A stretch of DNA of 64,000 nt from Bemisia tabaci (lineage: Eukaryota > Arthropoda > Insecta > Hemiptera > Aleyrodidae). Each line of letters begins with the position of its first letter. Position 1 is the stretch's first letter. The stretch covers positions 64,951,345 to 65,015,344 of the forward strand of contig NC_092794.1 in assembly GCF_918797505.1 (NCBI RefSeq). Reading direction: 5' to 3'. Positions 45,709 through 57,684 of the stretch are shown piece after piece. The notes under the pieces are model-generated. The model saw only the letters and a program-made list of their open reading frames with translations, did not search any database and was not told the DNA's origin. A program made the translations under genes and the position numbers.

Positions 45709-46338
45709 ATGGACCTGTTGCATGCAAGAGATACAGCCGCGCGAATAGACTTTTTAGAGGTTAAATGACACGAAAATTACGATTGTCACATTAAAAAAGT
45801 CTGAAATACACTCCTTACTGCGCAATTTGCGTTGTTAGGAACGCGCTTTTTCAAATTTCCCGCGTCTGGGGGCAGTTTTCTGATCACCGGAAACGAGCAA
45901 ACGGCGGGCTCGGTGATTTCCGGAAGATGCCGAGTCGTTGTTGTTGTTGTTATTTTTTCCTTCAGTTTGTTTTCAAACCCAACGTGATCTCCTATTGTGG
46001 TCCATATACGCTTTATGCGGTAACCAAATCGATCAACTTTTAAATATCCAACGCAATCCTTCTACATTTCATTTCACGATGTCACGAGCTCCGATTTTTA
46101 GGTTATGTTGTCAGTTTTAGTTGACCGGAAATAGCCGCGAGTTGCCGTTAATTGTTTCCGTTAGAAAACTGCCCTCAGACGCGGGAAATTTGAAAAAGCG
46201 CGTTCCTAACAACACAAATTGCGCAGTAAGGATTGTATTTCAGACTTTTTTAATGTGACCATCGTAATTTTCGTGTCATTTAACCTCTTAAAAGTCTATT
46301 CGCACGGCTGTATCTCTTGCATGCAACAGGCCCATTAA
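45709..46338. mobile_element. Long-arm inverted-repeat element, about 630 bp
   Basis: Arms of about 165 bp: left ATGGACCTGTTGCATGCAAG through CCCGCGTCTG, right CAGACGCGGGAAATTTGAAA through CTTGCATGCAACAGGCCCAT. The interior of about 280 bp is single copy and has no long frame. Confidence 0.8.
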
Positions 46339-46339
46339 T

Positions 46340-48085
46340 AGATATAGTTTGATACACAAGAGGGGATATTATGTTGTAAAAACAGCTGAAAATTGCTTTC
46401 TCGAAGTGCAAAAATTTTTTTTCCCCGTGAATGGGATCCTCGGCTAAATGACTCGCCCCCCGACCCCCTCTCTCGTTTTCTTTCAAATTTTTCCCGTTTC
46501 AGCTCACGCACCACCAATGGCTTTAATTGACTCACGATTGGCCTTACTTAAAGACAGTGCATCTACATTTCCAACAATTCCTCGAGGTTACTTCACTCTA
46601 ATTCTCCAACACATTATTTCATTATTTTTAATGTTTAAAACGATGTTCTGTCCTGTCACAGTCAGTACACTATCAGACACGTATGATGTTTTCAATATAA
46701 GTCAGAGATTGTGGTTTAACTTCAAAATTTCATGGACATTTAAAAAGAATGCATAGGTATGTCGCAGGTAGTTACTAGCCAAATCAGGCATTTAATCGAA
46801 TGCCTATGCAGATAGTCAAATTTTGACAGTTTACAGCTCACCAGTTTTCAATATTTTGGGGGAAAATAACCCGCAAAATCTGCGAGCTCTACTTGATTAA
46901 TGCCTCAACGCCTTACGCTCTACGTTGAGCCTCTTCAAATGCCTCTCATATTTTTCAATGTTCAAATTTTAAAAATTTCGTATTTTATGACATGCTGAAA
47001 ATTTCAAGATAGGTAAATGCTTGTTTAGGAGCTAAAACTCGTTTAAAATAGGTACTATTGTATGATGCATATTTACACAGAGAATTCTCTCTTACAGGAG
47101 CAATGAATACTTTGTCTAAGATTAGGAAAAGAATCACCTCTTCAATTTAAGTAAGAATATTTGACTTAATACCTGATTTTACTTTGCCTGCATACCACTT
47201 ACAAAATTTTCGGCCGGTTTACAAAGATTTTACAAAATCGACTGTGGTACTGGTCGAGATGATACGGATAGGAATATAAATTTGAACAGAACAAATAGGA
47301 ATGCATGATGACATTAATTTCAATTTAGCACTAAAACTGCACTGTACTTTTAGGAATTAATTTAGGTTGTAGAAAGCCTGATCAATTGAAAAATTTGAAT
47401 TCATCAATCAAAAATCAAGGTTTTAAGGCATCGTTGACTATTACAGGGATTTACTGATAGGGCACGTCAATTTTAACATAAATTTAGCAACATGGGAGAT
47501 TCTCGTTGAAGAGGGTGTGAAGGAGCAGGAGTGCGAGAGCGTTGCCGGATGACGTCATAAACTTTCCCCGATCCTCGTTCATTTACGCAAGGAGTCGACG
47601 AGAGTTTCGCACACGATTTGGCGGGCCTGATGCCAGGTATTGTCGTGAGGAGAGAAGTCTAAATAACGTTTTGAGCACATCCTCGGGCGTCAAGCTAGGA
47701 AGCGCGGCGCGGCGCAGAAAAGTTCTCCGGGACCTTTTATGGACGAAGTTTTAATGATTTCAGAGAGACATTTGTTCGCTTTTATTACCTAGCATAGTCC
47801 CGGGCTCCTCCCGAGATCGGCCGAGTATGAACGCATGTCAACAGTCGCTAACCTCATAACACTGTCGTTCAAATACGGCCAGAGCCTTCCGCCTCCTCAC
47901 ACGATCAAATCTTAATAAAAGCAGGCAAAATGGAGCCCTCGCCGAGCTAAGAATTCTAGCTCCATTGCCCTTGATATCTCATTAAATTCTCGCGCACGCC
48001 ACCGTGGACCCACAGAAATTCGACTAATGAGAAACAGATTTGGGTTTTAGGACGAATTCGTGCCGGACGTAAACGAAGGAAGAGC
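46340..48085. other. Gene-free stretch
   Basis: No recognisable gene or repeat. A more CpG-rich patch at about 47520-47760 includes TGACGTCA (a CRE-like palindrome) near 47550 and a 70-codon frame without recognisable features. Confidence 0.4.
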
Positions 48086-48089
48086 TGTT

Positions 48090-48961
48090 GTCGGCCGGAT
48101 TCACCTACTTGCCGCCCCCTTCTCGTTCGTTTTGAAACATCAATAAAAACCATCAAGTGAACGTGCCGGAGGGGTAGGGGTGCATAAGACGCGTTTACTT
48201 GTGTTGAACACATTTTTCGGGAAAGCCCTGTCAACAATACTAGCAAAAGTTCACGGAACCTTGCGCGAAAGTTAAGTTTTGTAAACATATATCTGTGTGG
48301 ACAAGGCCTTCCTTTTATAAGAAATGGACGAAAAAATTATGAAAGAACAAACATAAATGTGGATTAATGATTTTAACTTCCGCCGCCGCGCCACGCAGAC
48401 CGCACCGATTTTGGCGCAATGCGTGAAGTATTCAGACAGTCTTGTAGGCGCTATGAGTTTCACGCCGACCGCTGCTAAACGCACTGCGTTTGCCGCAATG
48501 CGTGAAGTATTCATGCATTCTTGTAGGCGGTGTCCATTTCACGCTGACCGCAATTACCGCTCTGTGTTTGATGCAATGCGTGAAGTATTCGTGCAATCTT
48601 GTAGGCGCTAATATGTGTTACATGCCGACCGCCGCGCCGAGGGCTTCTCCTTTTCATCTCAAATCCTCGTCATCATTTCTCTCTAAGTCGCGCCGTTCCA
48701 GGCCAAATAGCGTGTTTGGTTTCTCTCTTAACTCGACTAATTAAAGGTGTTTTCTCTTGTAACACTGAAAGACGACAGAATTAGAAATTACTATTCTCTC
48801 AGGAAGCGATAGATTTTGTTGCCCTCTCAACTCGTTTGTAATTTTTTTTCTAAATTCGATTTTTTTTATACCTACATTTAAAAAAAAACTGCAAAATTTG
48901 CCGCCCCCTATAGATTTGCCGCCATGGACCGTGGCCCATGCGGACTCGTAATCCGGCCCTG
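48090..48961. mobile_element. hAT-like non-autonomous element F, copy 2
   Basis: The reverse-orientation counterpart of 41907-42788. It begins GTCGGCCGGATTCACCTA and ends GTAATCCGGCCCTG, with shared interior (AACATCAATAAAAACCATCA and the ATGCGTGAAGTATTC repeats). The flanking 8-mers do not match, so its target duplication is lost or the end is mis-set. Confidence 0.75.
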
Positions 48962-49102
48962 GATTTGTGGACTAATTGCGCAAACTCATCGGTCATGTTT
49001 CGGCGACTTCGGCGTTGTACCTTTTACACTGCGGGAAAGTTAACAGTGTGAAGTCCCTAAAGTGAATTTCTTTAGGATTCGTTTAATAAAAATTTCCGAC
49101 TA

Positions 49103-50055
49103 GGCCCATTTTCTGAGAAATTTATTTTTTTTATTTATTTTTATTTATTTATTTATTTATTTATTTTTAAGGTTTTGGTTTTGTAACATTTTGTCGGGTG
49201 ACATAATGAATTTGGTAGCAACTTACTAGTATTTTTTTGGTCCCGAGCTATATGCATATAAAATTTTCTTCTTTATACGAGAGTGAGTCTTCATTATACG
49301 TGAATTTTTCTTCTTCATACGGGTGAGATGAGTCCGAAATGGCCATCGTATAAAGAAGAAAATTCTACTTATAGCTCGGGACCCAACAAAAACAAGTGAG
49401 TTGCTACCAAAGTCAAATTTTCCACTTACTGCTCTTTTCGATAGGACGGCCGAGAAGTTCGGTTTAGTTACCAGTGACATATCCCGAGTGACGGACACTG
49501 GAAGGGACGTGATTATCCGGCCCCGGCCCGGCGCGGCGGCGACGAATCAACTTTGGATTGCGATGACATTTACATATGACCACACTCGCTTGGAAATAAA
49601 TAATGCGTCTTTAATGTTCGTCTCGATGTCGCGGGGCGGCGAACCCTCCCATTTGTAACGTTCGGCCGCGGATTTTTTCCTCCGTTTTTGAGGAGTCTCG
49701 TTTCAACCAACCATTCTTGATTTGTATCCCATGGCTTTGCTCCGTTTTTCGCATGATTGAGTCATATCCGTCGTTCAACCCATTCTGCGTTCCAGGGGCT
49801 CCCAAACTTCCTCCCAGAGAATTGTTCTTAGACTTCAGGGGAAAAAGTTCTGCGTGAAATTGTAAGAAAGGAAAGCTCATTTTTGATAATTCTAGTCATT
49901 CCTGTCAGCAATGATCATTTACTTGATCGGGGCCGGATAATCACGTCCCTTGCAGTGTCCGACACTCGGAATATGCCACTGGTAACTAAACCGAACTTCT
50001 CGGTCGTCTTATCAAAGAGCAGTGAGTGGAAAATAAAATTCTGAGAAAATGGACC
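49103..50055. mobile_element. Nested inverted-repeat elements
   Basis: Outer arms CCCATTTTCTGAGAA (49107) and TTCTGAGAAAATGG (50039) enclose two inner structures. One is a foldback at 49232-49390 (TTTGGTCCCGAGCTATA and TATAGCTCGGGACC). The other is a ~620-bp element with arms of about 110 bp at 49418-49525 and 49930-50036, carrying AACCGAACTTCTCGGTCGT on the right and its complement on the left. The order of insertion cannot be fixed here. Confidence 0.65.
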
Positions 50056-50518
50056 AAGTCTTTTACTATCCATTTTTAACAATTATTAAAAGAAAAACTT
50101 TAATCAATAATTTTCCAGGAGACCCTTTTTGGTTATTTTTGTAAATTCAAATCTAAGTCTATAGTAAACTTTTCCTAATAGTATATTTCAAAATAATATC
50201 TAATTTTTTATTGTTTTTTTTATAATTTTCTCAAAAAATTTTATCGATGGAAAATTACACAGAAGATCTTCTGAGAGTTGACCACTTTTTTGTTTACATT
50301 TTAATTCCGGTAAATTTTACTTATGGAAGTATCTAAAAAGGGTTTCCTAAATTTGGGTTTAAAAAAGCATTTGAACAGCTCATTTTATGCGCTATGGTTT
50401 TAAAGTATATGGATTTTTTTTTAAAAGTTTCATAGTAGTCTTTACTACCAGGCATTTTGTCGCTTCCCAAACGAAGGACATAACTCCATCTCAAGGTTGC
50501 GGAATGGATTCATTCAAT

Positions 50519-51088
50519 TCAATTTTTCTCCAAATTATTACAGCGCAATTCCTGTCCAAATGTTACAGATTTTCCTGTGTAATTGAAGGGAAAACCAGTA
50601 AAATTTTCAATTAGAAATGCCCAACAATTCCCTCGTAGAGGTTCACAATATGCGAGTAGAAATTTCGCCGCGTTAAAATGTAGGTACGTTTTTTCGTCTG
50701 GAGACGACGATTCATGTCTGAAAAAACTTTTTGAATACAAACGGCTGAATCTGGAAAAAAATGAACAAACGGCCCTTAAATTTTAAAACTGTTCTCCTAG
50801 CTACTCTAATTATTTGGAGGGAGCTCAGCTTTCCAAAGAGGAGAATGTGAAGAACCAAAAAAAGCTCTAGCCGTGTTTCCTCCTCAGGTACCTATATGAA
50901 TCCTTCTCTTTTCTTGCTAGGTTACTTCTTGGAGAGAGAGGAACCCTTAGATATCGGTCGTCAATACTTTTTTTTGACATAAAGTGAAATCGAATTGAAC
51001 TATTGGTAACTAGGATCCTGGTGATGCAACTTTCCCCTTTTCGAATTCCATGATAATTATTCTTACCTCGGGGCTTTGAATCTTGCAA
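50519..51088 (-). repeat. Diverged repeat H, copy 1
   Basis: Two adjoining minus-strand frames here resemble parts of the 170-codon frame at 57172-57684. For example, EKTYLHFNAAKFLLA resembles KKTYVNFNTAVIFLA, and RVPLSPRSNLARK resembles MVPLSLTPNIRML. This suggests two decayed copies of one repeat that may once have been coding. Confidence 0.4.
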
Positions 51089-51694
51089 AAATGACGTTGA
51101 AAAAAGAGGTAATGATATTCATTTTCTGTATTTGGACTGCAGATGATTTTGCTTTTGGGGACTCATCAATGTAAAGCATCATAGGTCGCTCAAAAGAAAC
51201 ACCAAAAATAGGAGAGAATGCATCTTGATGGAGAAACTACGAAATCATGTATCTCACTGTCTCGAGATTTTCGTTAGCCCTATCAAGAAATTCTTCGACA
51301 TTTTTACACGAAAATGTCTAGTGATTGGTATTCTCTTCAAAAGATAAAGTTCAATAAAGGTTAACGTTTTCGTTGTTTCGCCGTTGATTTTCATCTCAAT
51401 AAAAGGAGTTCGTAGAATCCCTGGTTTTTTATCGCAGAGGACCTTTGTAAATAATTTGTCTGCGATACAAGCGAGTCCGGGTTACATTTCGTCAAATGAA
51501 CTCGTTGAGCTGGCGCGCAGTACTTTTGTTTTTTATGCCCCTATTTTATCAGTTACAACATGCTCATATCTGACTTGTCCTCCTCCTCTTTCTAATGCGA
51601 GACAAAGTACCTATCAGATTCGCCTGAAACTTTGCAGACTGCAGCCATCTACATTCGATACACTTCTGATGGATTTCCATCATAATTTCCGGAC

Positions 51695-51965
51695 TTGTGC
51701 GGGATCCAATGGACTTCATTTTGCAGTATGGAACTTTCATTCCTAGCTCATTTTAGGAGGAACACATGGATTACAGTTTGCAATAAGGAACCACTATTTC
51801 TGGCCCATTTTAGAAACAACATACATGCCACTGGTTTCCCTATGCAGATATGTGCTTTTATGGGAGAGCCAGAGATAGTGATCCTTATTGCAAAATGTGA
51901 TCAATATGTGCCGTTGGTTTCTGAATGCAGATTGGGGTTCTTAAGGATGAGCCAGAATTAGTAGG
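51695..51965 (+). repeat. Tandem duplications
   Basis: Two local duplications. TTTGCAGTATGGAAC...TAGCTCATTTTAGGAGGAAC recurs as TTTGCAATAAGGAAC...GGCCCATTTTAGAAACAAC, about 65 bp apart. ATGCCACTGGTTTCCCTATG recurs as GTGCCGTTGGTTTCTGAATG, about 85 bp apart. Confidence 0.6.
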
Positions 51966-51969
51966 TAGT

Positions 51970-53455
51970 CTCTCATAGCAAAATTCAGTCCAAATTATCC
52001 CTCGTCATCAGCTCGTAAAATAGGTAACTCGCGTTTGTCCAGGATCAAATATTCGCAAAAACTGGCGTGTTACCGAGGAGAGTAGTAACGCCCAAATTTT
52101 CGAGATCGGGTATTCTTCCAAATTTGATTATTCTTATTTTATGAACTGACCGATTTTTTTGAAACAGCAAGATTCGTCTTATTCGTAGAAAAAGACGAAA
52201 GTTTTTTGTTTTTTTTTTGGGGGGGGGGGGGAATACTGAAATTTGACGACATTTCAGGCAGAGCAGTAGTAATTCCACATTATTCCATGAGATAGAATTT
52301 TGAATAGAAATTTTCGGATTATAATTTGCAATTATTCTCGAGGAAATTATTAAAATTTAAAGAAAAACTCTGCAACATGCAATGAAATTGAGTCACTCTG
52401 ACTGTCACACCTTCAATTTAAAGGGTCGCACTTTTAATACCTCGTTGGCGGTGAGATGCAACGCACAATAGATCGGGTCAATGGGGGAGGTCGGACAAAC
52501 TTTGGAAACTTTAAAAGCTTATAACTCCGTTTATACACAATTTCGAAGTTGTAAAAGTGGTTCAATTGATTTCCTCGTAAAATTTTCGTCTGAGAGCACC
52601 CTTTGAAATTTAAAATGTGACGAAATTAACATAAAGATTTGCAGTTTTAGTCAAAAATTTCATGTCCGACCTTTCTAATCGACTCGATTTACTGTGCGAC
52701 GCGACGTTATGCGAGAATCTGACGATGACATTGATACAGGCGCTGGATACAACTATTCGTGTTCGGTGACTGTCCGTGTTGCATCCGCTAGAAATGAAGG
52801 CGAGTTGCCTTACTCAAAGCACTCGCGCTCGTGCTACACATCAGCAGCTGCAGCACTACTTAAGCTGCTTCAAATTTTTTTTCCACCCACGTATAACTCT
52901 ACGAAGCGCGCAACTGATTTTTCAAGAAACAATTGACCGAAAACAATGGAAAATTTGCAACGTGCATGGTTAGATTGTGTGAGTTTTTCTTTGGAGAGCG
53001 CAACTGCGAACAGAGGAGGGAGGATGACTCAAAGGAGGAATAACAAACCTGAAGATTTAATTATTCAGCTGGAGCTGCGTTCTCCATTGTTCCATCATTT
53101 TTGCAGATAATTCAAAGTGAATCTAAGCGAGTATAAACGGAACCCTGTCTTCACCCCAACGGCGTATTTCAAATGCTTCAAACGTCATGCGAAGTGCTCT
53201 CCATTCTCAGCGAAGTATTGTGATTCACGCTGTTCCTAGGCACAAACTTACGAAAGTATACAAAGCTCGTACTTGTGACGTTTCTTTTATCGGCAGTTTA
53301 CAAAGGTCCGTTTTTTTCAGTGGAGTTATGCCTGTCGTCGAATAAGCCTTCTATCTCATTCTTATTCCACTACAAAGATGACATGACGTCTGAATATCTT
53401 CCAGACTCCCATATTTTTGAAGAAAAAAGAGGCACTTGAGAGGAATCTAGTGAGG
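51970..53455. other. Gene-free stretch
   Basis: No recognisable gene. A poly-T then poly-G run at about 52204-52230 and a family E foldback fragment at 52747-52810 (CAACTATTCGTG ... CGTGTTGCAT) were seen. Confidence 0.4.
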
Positions 53456-53465
53456 AGGTATACTG

Positions 53466-53668
53466 AAAAAAAAGTGAAGTTAATGTAACATTCAGGATGT
53501 AAAAAAAGTGTGCGAGAACTTACTAAATGCTACATTAACTGCTACAGCAGTTACTTTAGCAATATCAAGATGTAAAACTAACTGCCGTAGCGGGTAATTT
53601 AGCATTTTGTGAGTTCTCGCACACTTTTCTTACATCCAGAATGTTAGATCAACTTCACTTTTTTCTCA
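53466..53668. mobile_element. Foldback element, CTGAAAAAA-type ends
   Basis: AAAGTGAAGTTAATGTAACA at the left pairs with TGTTAGATCAACTTCACTTT at the right, and AAAAGTGTGCGAGAACT pairs with AGTTCTCGCACACTTTT. About 200 bp. Confidence 0.75.
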
Positions 53669-54212
53669 AATTGCTATGTGTACGTTATTTAAAATACGTA
53701 AATTCGATAGATTTAAATGGCAATTTGCGGTCTATCAAGGAATGTGTATATTAGAAACGCGATTGCATTGGAGTTGAAACACTGGTTAAGAAACTTGTCT
53801 TCTCGATTAGCCTCTCTCGAGTCTTGTTTTGACTGTAAGCGTACGTAACAATTTTTCAAAACCGGAATTATTTTTATTGAGTATTTTTTAAATTTTTGTT
53901 GCCGGTGGAAAATATTTCATTCAAAAGGTCTAAGATAGAGTAAACTCACTAAAATTGTGACGAGACGACAAAAAGTGCTGAGTCTAGAATATTTTGCAGG
54001 GACATCTCTCTTATGGGAATATTTTACAGCTGAGTATTCCGATGCACCTTCCTGAGCTGACAACTCTTCCCCCTCAGTCTTAGATTGAAAGTGAAACTCA
54101 TTAGAGTACTATGAACCTACATTTTGTGACTCGAATTCTAATTTTTGGTTTTTCTCTGCGTTAATGCTTAGCCGAAGATGAATGATTCTCTGTCATGCAC
54201 TCAAGAGGTGCG

Positions 54213-54600
54213 TAGACTTATTTCACGTGGACTCGAAAAACTTCCATAAAATATACTTAAAAAACTTACTTGCGAGTAAAGTTTTACTAATTTAAACAAT
54301 TTAAAAATTTTAATTTTAAAAGATTGTCTCCTGTTGTGTAGTGGTTGTAGCGCTGGTCCTGTGACCACGAGGTCCCGGCTTCGATTCCCGGTCAGGTGAC
54401 CTGAGTTTGATGGTCTCAGACAATGCTCAGCTGGGGCTGGTGGTAATCGTGGGATTAGCCAATAGGCTATTTGAAGCTTGGTCAAAAAAAAAAAATATAA
54501 TCATTTTTTACATTCAAGTGAGTTTTTTAAGTATATTTTTCATTGATCCGCTTCTTTGTCCGAGTCTCCAAAATTTCTCTGTCGAAATACTTTTTACTAT
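54213..54600. repeat. Inverted repeat flanking the SINE
   Basis: Left of the SINE, AAAATATACTTAAAAAACTT (about 54247) is the reverse complement of AAGTTTTTTAAGTATATTTT. Right of it, GAGTTTTTTAAGTATATTTT lies near 54521. The similarity continues outward on both sides (GTGGACTCGAAAAA against GTCCGAGTCTCC). Confidence 0.6.
54327..54495 (+). mobile_element. tRNA-derived SINE with poly-A tail
   Basis: The head is tRNA-like. TCTCCTG at 54327 can pair with CAGGTGA ending at 54399. GTGTAGTGGTTGTAGCGC fits an A box, and GGCTTCGATTCC fits a B box inside a CCGG-stemmed T arm. A weak anticodon stem argues against a functional tRNA. A body of about 85 bp follows and then an A-run ending near 54492. Confidence 0.75.
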
Positions 54601-54666
54601 CTCAACGGACAGTCGTCAAAAACTAAAACATAACATTTTATTAGCATTACTTCTAGAGGGAAAAAT

Positions 54667-56069
54667 TAGAGTACCTTTATAGACAGAGTATGGCCATTTC
54701 TGTGCCGGTTTTTCATTGGTTGCGAGAAAATAGGCTGACACGATGTTCCTACGGCCGTTAATAAACAAACAAAATGGCTGTTATCAGCAAGCAAGTTTGA
54801 GGTTATACACATCTTACATCCTACTGTGATACAGGCGAAAGGCAAAATGACGGTGTTTTCATGTGTTTTTTATGTGTTATTGGCAGATATGCTAGTTTAA
54901 CTTGTTACCGCCGTATGAATGAATTTTTTTTTCAAATTTTAGCTTCTTATCAATGTTATGGTGAGTTGCCATCTTGTTCGTTTATTTACGGCCGTAAGAG
55001 CATCATGACGCCTAAACACTCGTCGACCAATCAAAAAGCGGCACAGTTTTCCTGTAGTAAGAAGATACGAATGCACTGAAAAGAAATCTCGGTGTATTTA
55101 CTAAGAAAAGGGTAAAATTACCAAGAATTCAGGGTTCTATTTGATCCCACTTTTTTCTTGGTAAAATTACCATTCATGGAATTGGTAATTTTACCGAGAA
55201 ATCTCGGTAAAATTTTTGACTTTCTCGGTAATTTTACTGGACCCCGGTAACAACGCCAATATTTTTTATCGATTGTGGTAGAATGGACCACTAGACACGG
55301 CACGATTTTAAGAATTCTGATACATGTTTCTTAATCAGAATTTCACGTGGAACACGATTTGCGCAACGAAAATCACTGAAACCAACTCCTAACGGAGATA
55401 TTAACATTTTTATTTCACGCATTGGTCACGAGGAATTTGAGCTGCCCGCTCACAAGAAACTCACAGCTCTACGTGAATCAAATCGCGCACTACAACGATT
55501 TCAGCAAGCTTCTTGGTCGAGCAATGTTCATGTCCCACCATGTGTTGCTCAAACTATAAGCAATTTGCTGTAGCTGAGCCAAAGCGTCAAGATTGAGGTT
55601 GCCAGATTTTTATATCGTAGAGACTGTCATGATAACGTTTAGCGCGCGATGTGAATCACGTAGAGCATTGAGTTTTCATGAGCGGGTGGTTTGAATTCAC
55701 GCATCAAGAATCATTAAATATCTTCGCAAGGAGTCAATTTCGGTAATTTTCGTTGTGCGCATCGTGTTGTACGTGAAATTTTAGTTTCGAAACATGTATC
55801 AGAATGCTGAAATTCGTACCTTGTCTACTGGTCCATTACCGAGATAAAATGGCAAAGTTACCGGGAATTGATTACCAATAAAAGTGGTATTCTTACGTAA
55901 AAAAACAGTAAAAATACCGGTTTTTAGGTACGCTTACCAGTCTGTCTTCGTAAAATTACCAATAATTGGTAAAAAAAAAGTGAGATGGTAAAGGTACCAA
56001 CGGACCTTGGTAAAAAACGCCGAGAATTTTTTTTCAGTGTGCCCATACTCTGTCTATAAAGGTACTCTA
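54667..56069. mobile_element. hAT-like element with perfect 8-bp target duplication
   Basis: 1403 bp. Terminal repeats TAGAGTACCTTTATAGACAG and the exact reverse complement CTGTCTATAAAGGTACTCTA. The 8-mer GGAAAAAT stands on both sides (54659-54666 and 56070-56077). TAGAG ends and an 8-bp duplication fit the hAT superfamily. No transposase frame; much of the interior is a later insertion at 55074-56039. Confidence 0.85.
55074..56039. mobile_element. CACTG-type foldback nested in the hAT-like element
   Basis: 966 bp starting CACTGAAAAGAAATCTCGG and ending CCGAGAATTTTTTTTCAGTG. Interior inverted segments include GAATTTCACGTGGAACACGA against GTGTTGTACGTGAAATTTTA. It sits directly inside the right end of the 54667-56069 element, so it arrived later. 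Confidence 0.75.
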
Positions 56070-56077
56070 GGAAAAAT

Positions 56078-56975
56078 TTCTGAGAGCGTGCAACAGATTC
56101 GCGAGGGAGGGCAGATGCTCGGAGTTAGCGCTGGCTGGGGAAACGCGCTAAAATACCAGAGGCCAGAAAAAACAAAGGCCGGGCGCGGAGCGGCGCGCGA
56201 CCAATTAAAATATGGCGAAAAAATACAAGAGCGAGGGCGACAAAGGAGGGACGCAAACTAGCCGCCGGGAAAGGGGGTGAAGTCCTCGGGTTAAATAATA
56301 ATTTGTGCTGCTCCAGTCTATTACTGCCGGGCCGGGCCGGCCGGGCGGCGAAACCGAGGCATGGAACACGGAAGGCACCGCCGAGGAACCCGCGGCCTGT
56401 CGTCCTCCCCCCCACTCCTCCGCGGCTTTGCCAAATTTCACTTACAAAATTCCACCACTAAATCTTCATGGAAAATTCGCAACAAGAAAATTTCTATGCT
56501 CGAAATAAATTTTGAAAAACTCGTGACTTTTTCCTCCAATGGAGATATATTGCATGTGTGAGGAATTTGCGATTTGACTGTTGATTCTTACGTAAAAGTT
56601 CGCGAGAGACACGATGGTGCCACTGGTTTTTTCTGAAATCAACTCCCAAGCTCATAAAAAGCTCCCAAGTCGAGGCCAAAATGGAGGGAATATCCCACGC
56701 TATCCTGAGAGTCCATCTCTACATCAAAACAAACTCTCCATGCAAAGAAAGAGAGCAAATACATTAGCAGGGTTGAATCACCTTAATATTTATAAAACAC
56801 AAAGTCGTATTTTCCTTTTATACTTATTTTTTTCATGAATTTAAATGAGAATAATCCGTGCAGAGTGTGCGAACATTTCAAAATCATGATAGTTGAAAAT
56901 CGCTGATTCCGCGAGTTAAAATATTGTAGCCTAACAGAGAGCGGAACGGCGCGCGGCGTGCTGCGAGCGCGGAAC
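56078..56975. other. Gene-free stretch with a GC-rich patch
   Basis: GC-rich at about 56100-56430, including GGGCCGGGCCGGCCGGGCGG near 56330. Overlapping frames of 67-96 codons on both strands are typical of stop-poor GC-rich DNA. No promoter or gene was identified. Confidence 0.4.
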
Positions 56976-57066
56976 GCGCATTGGCACCTACAAACCTAAG
57001 GGGATACTTCACGCATTGCGCAATGCTTCAAGTATCACCTTAGGTTTGTAGGCGCCAATGCGCGCT
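56976..57066. repeat. Near-perfect palindrome related to element F
   Basis: GCGCATTGGCACCTACAAAC and its complement GTTTGTAGGCGCCAATGCGC form arms around a centre containing TACTTCACGCATTGCGC, which also occurs in the interior repeats of the 41.9-kb element. Confidence 0.75.
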
Positions 57067-57171
57067 AGCCGGCCGCCCGCGCCGCATTGTGTCACGGAGC
57101 TACGGAATGGCGCAGAAGGAGAGCGGTAGTCCAAAAACTTACTAAATCCTAGTATCTGTATTTAATAACGT

Positions 57172-57684
57172 TTAGCATATAATTTGCCAAAAGAACGTGT
57201 GGACGTAAACTACTAGAAAAAAAAGCGCGGACAAAAAATCGTTGACTAAATGTCTTATCATCACCCAAAAACTGCATATTAACTGCACGTTCCGGTTACT
57301 TTGTGACTTTCTCTCCTGAACAACAATGGAGCTTAGGAAAGAATTCATTCTAGAAATAGGTATAATCTGTACCAGAAAGAGCAAGGTGTCTCTGTGAACG
57401 AGGAATTTTTGTCCTAGACATCCGGAATATGTAGCCGCCAGAAAAATCACTGCCGTATTGAAATTAACGTATGTTTTCTTTTCTGTTTTACATCTAAAAA
57501 AGAGGACCCCCCATCGGCCCAGAGCTTTTCTGATATATTTGTGACGCAGATTAGCAAGCATCCGTATATTCGGAGTGAGGGAGAGAGGAACCATAGGCTT
57601 CTTACGAGAATGGTAATTTTCTAGTAGAAACTGATCCTGCGTCCAATAATAATTGTGGCCCCCGTCTAAAAGTTTTCCCTCCAA
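57172..57684 (-). other. Unexplained 170-codon open reading frame, repeat H copy 2
   Basis: The longest uninterrupted frame outside VPS53 exons and low-complexity repeats. It starts MEGKLLDGGHNYYWTQDQFL and ends with a hydrophobic stretch (LSALFFLVVYVHTFFWQIIC), a possible membrane segment. It resembles broken frames at 50519-51088, which favours a decayed repeat. No family recognised. Confidence 0.25.

Noticed and set aside
51384..51746. 120-codon plus-strand frame
   Set aside because: Its composition is unremarkable, and its end runs into local tandem duplications. No motif or splice context supports it.
54327..54399. Functional tRNA gene
   Set aside because: The anticodon arm does not fold properly, and the segment continues into a body and a poly-A tail, as expected for a SINE.
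56125..56508. Overlapping 67-96-codon frames in GC-rich DNA
   Set aside because: Open in several frames on both strands, as expected from low stop-codon density; no conserved motif.
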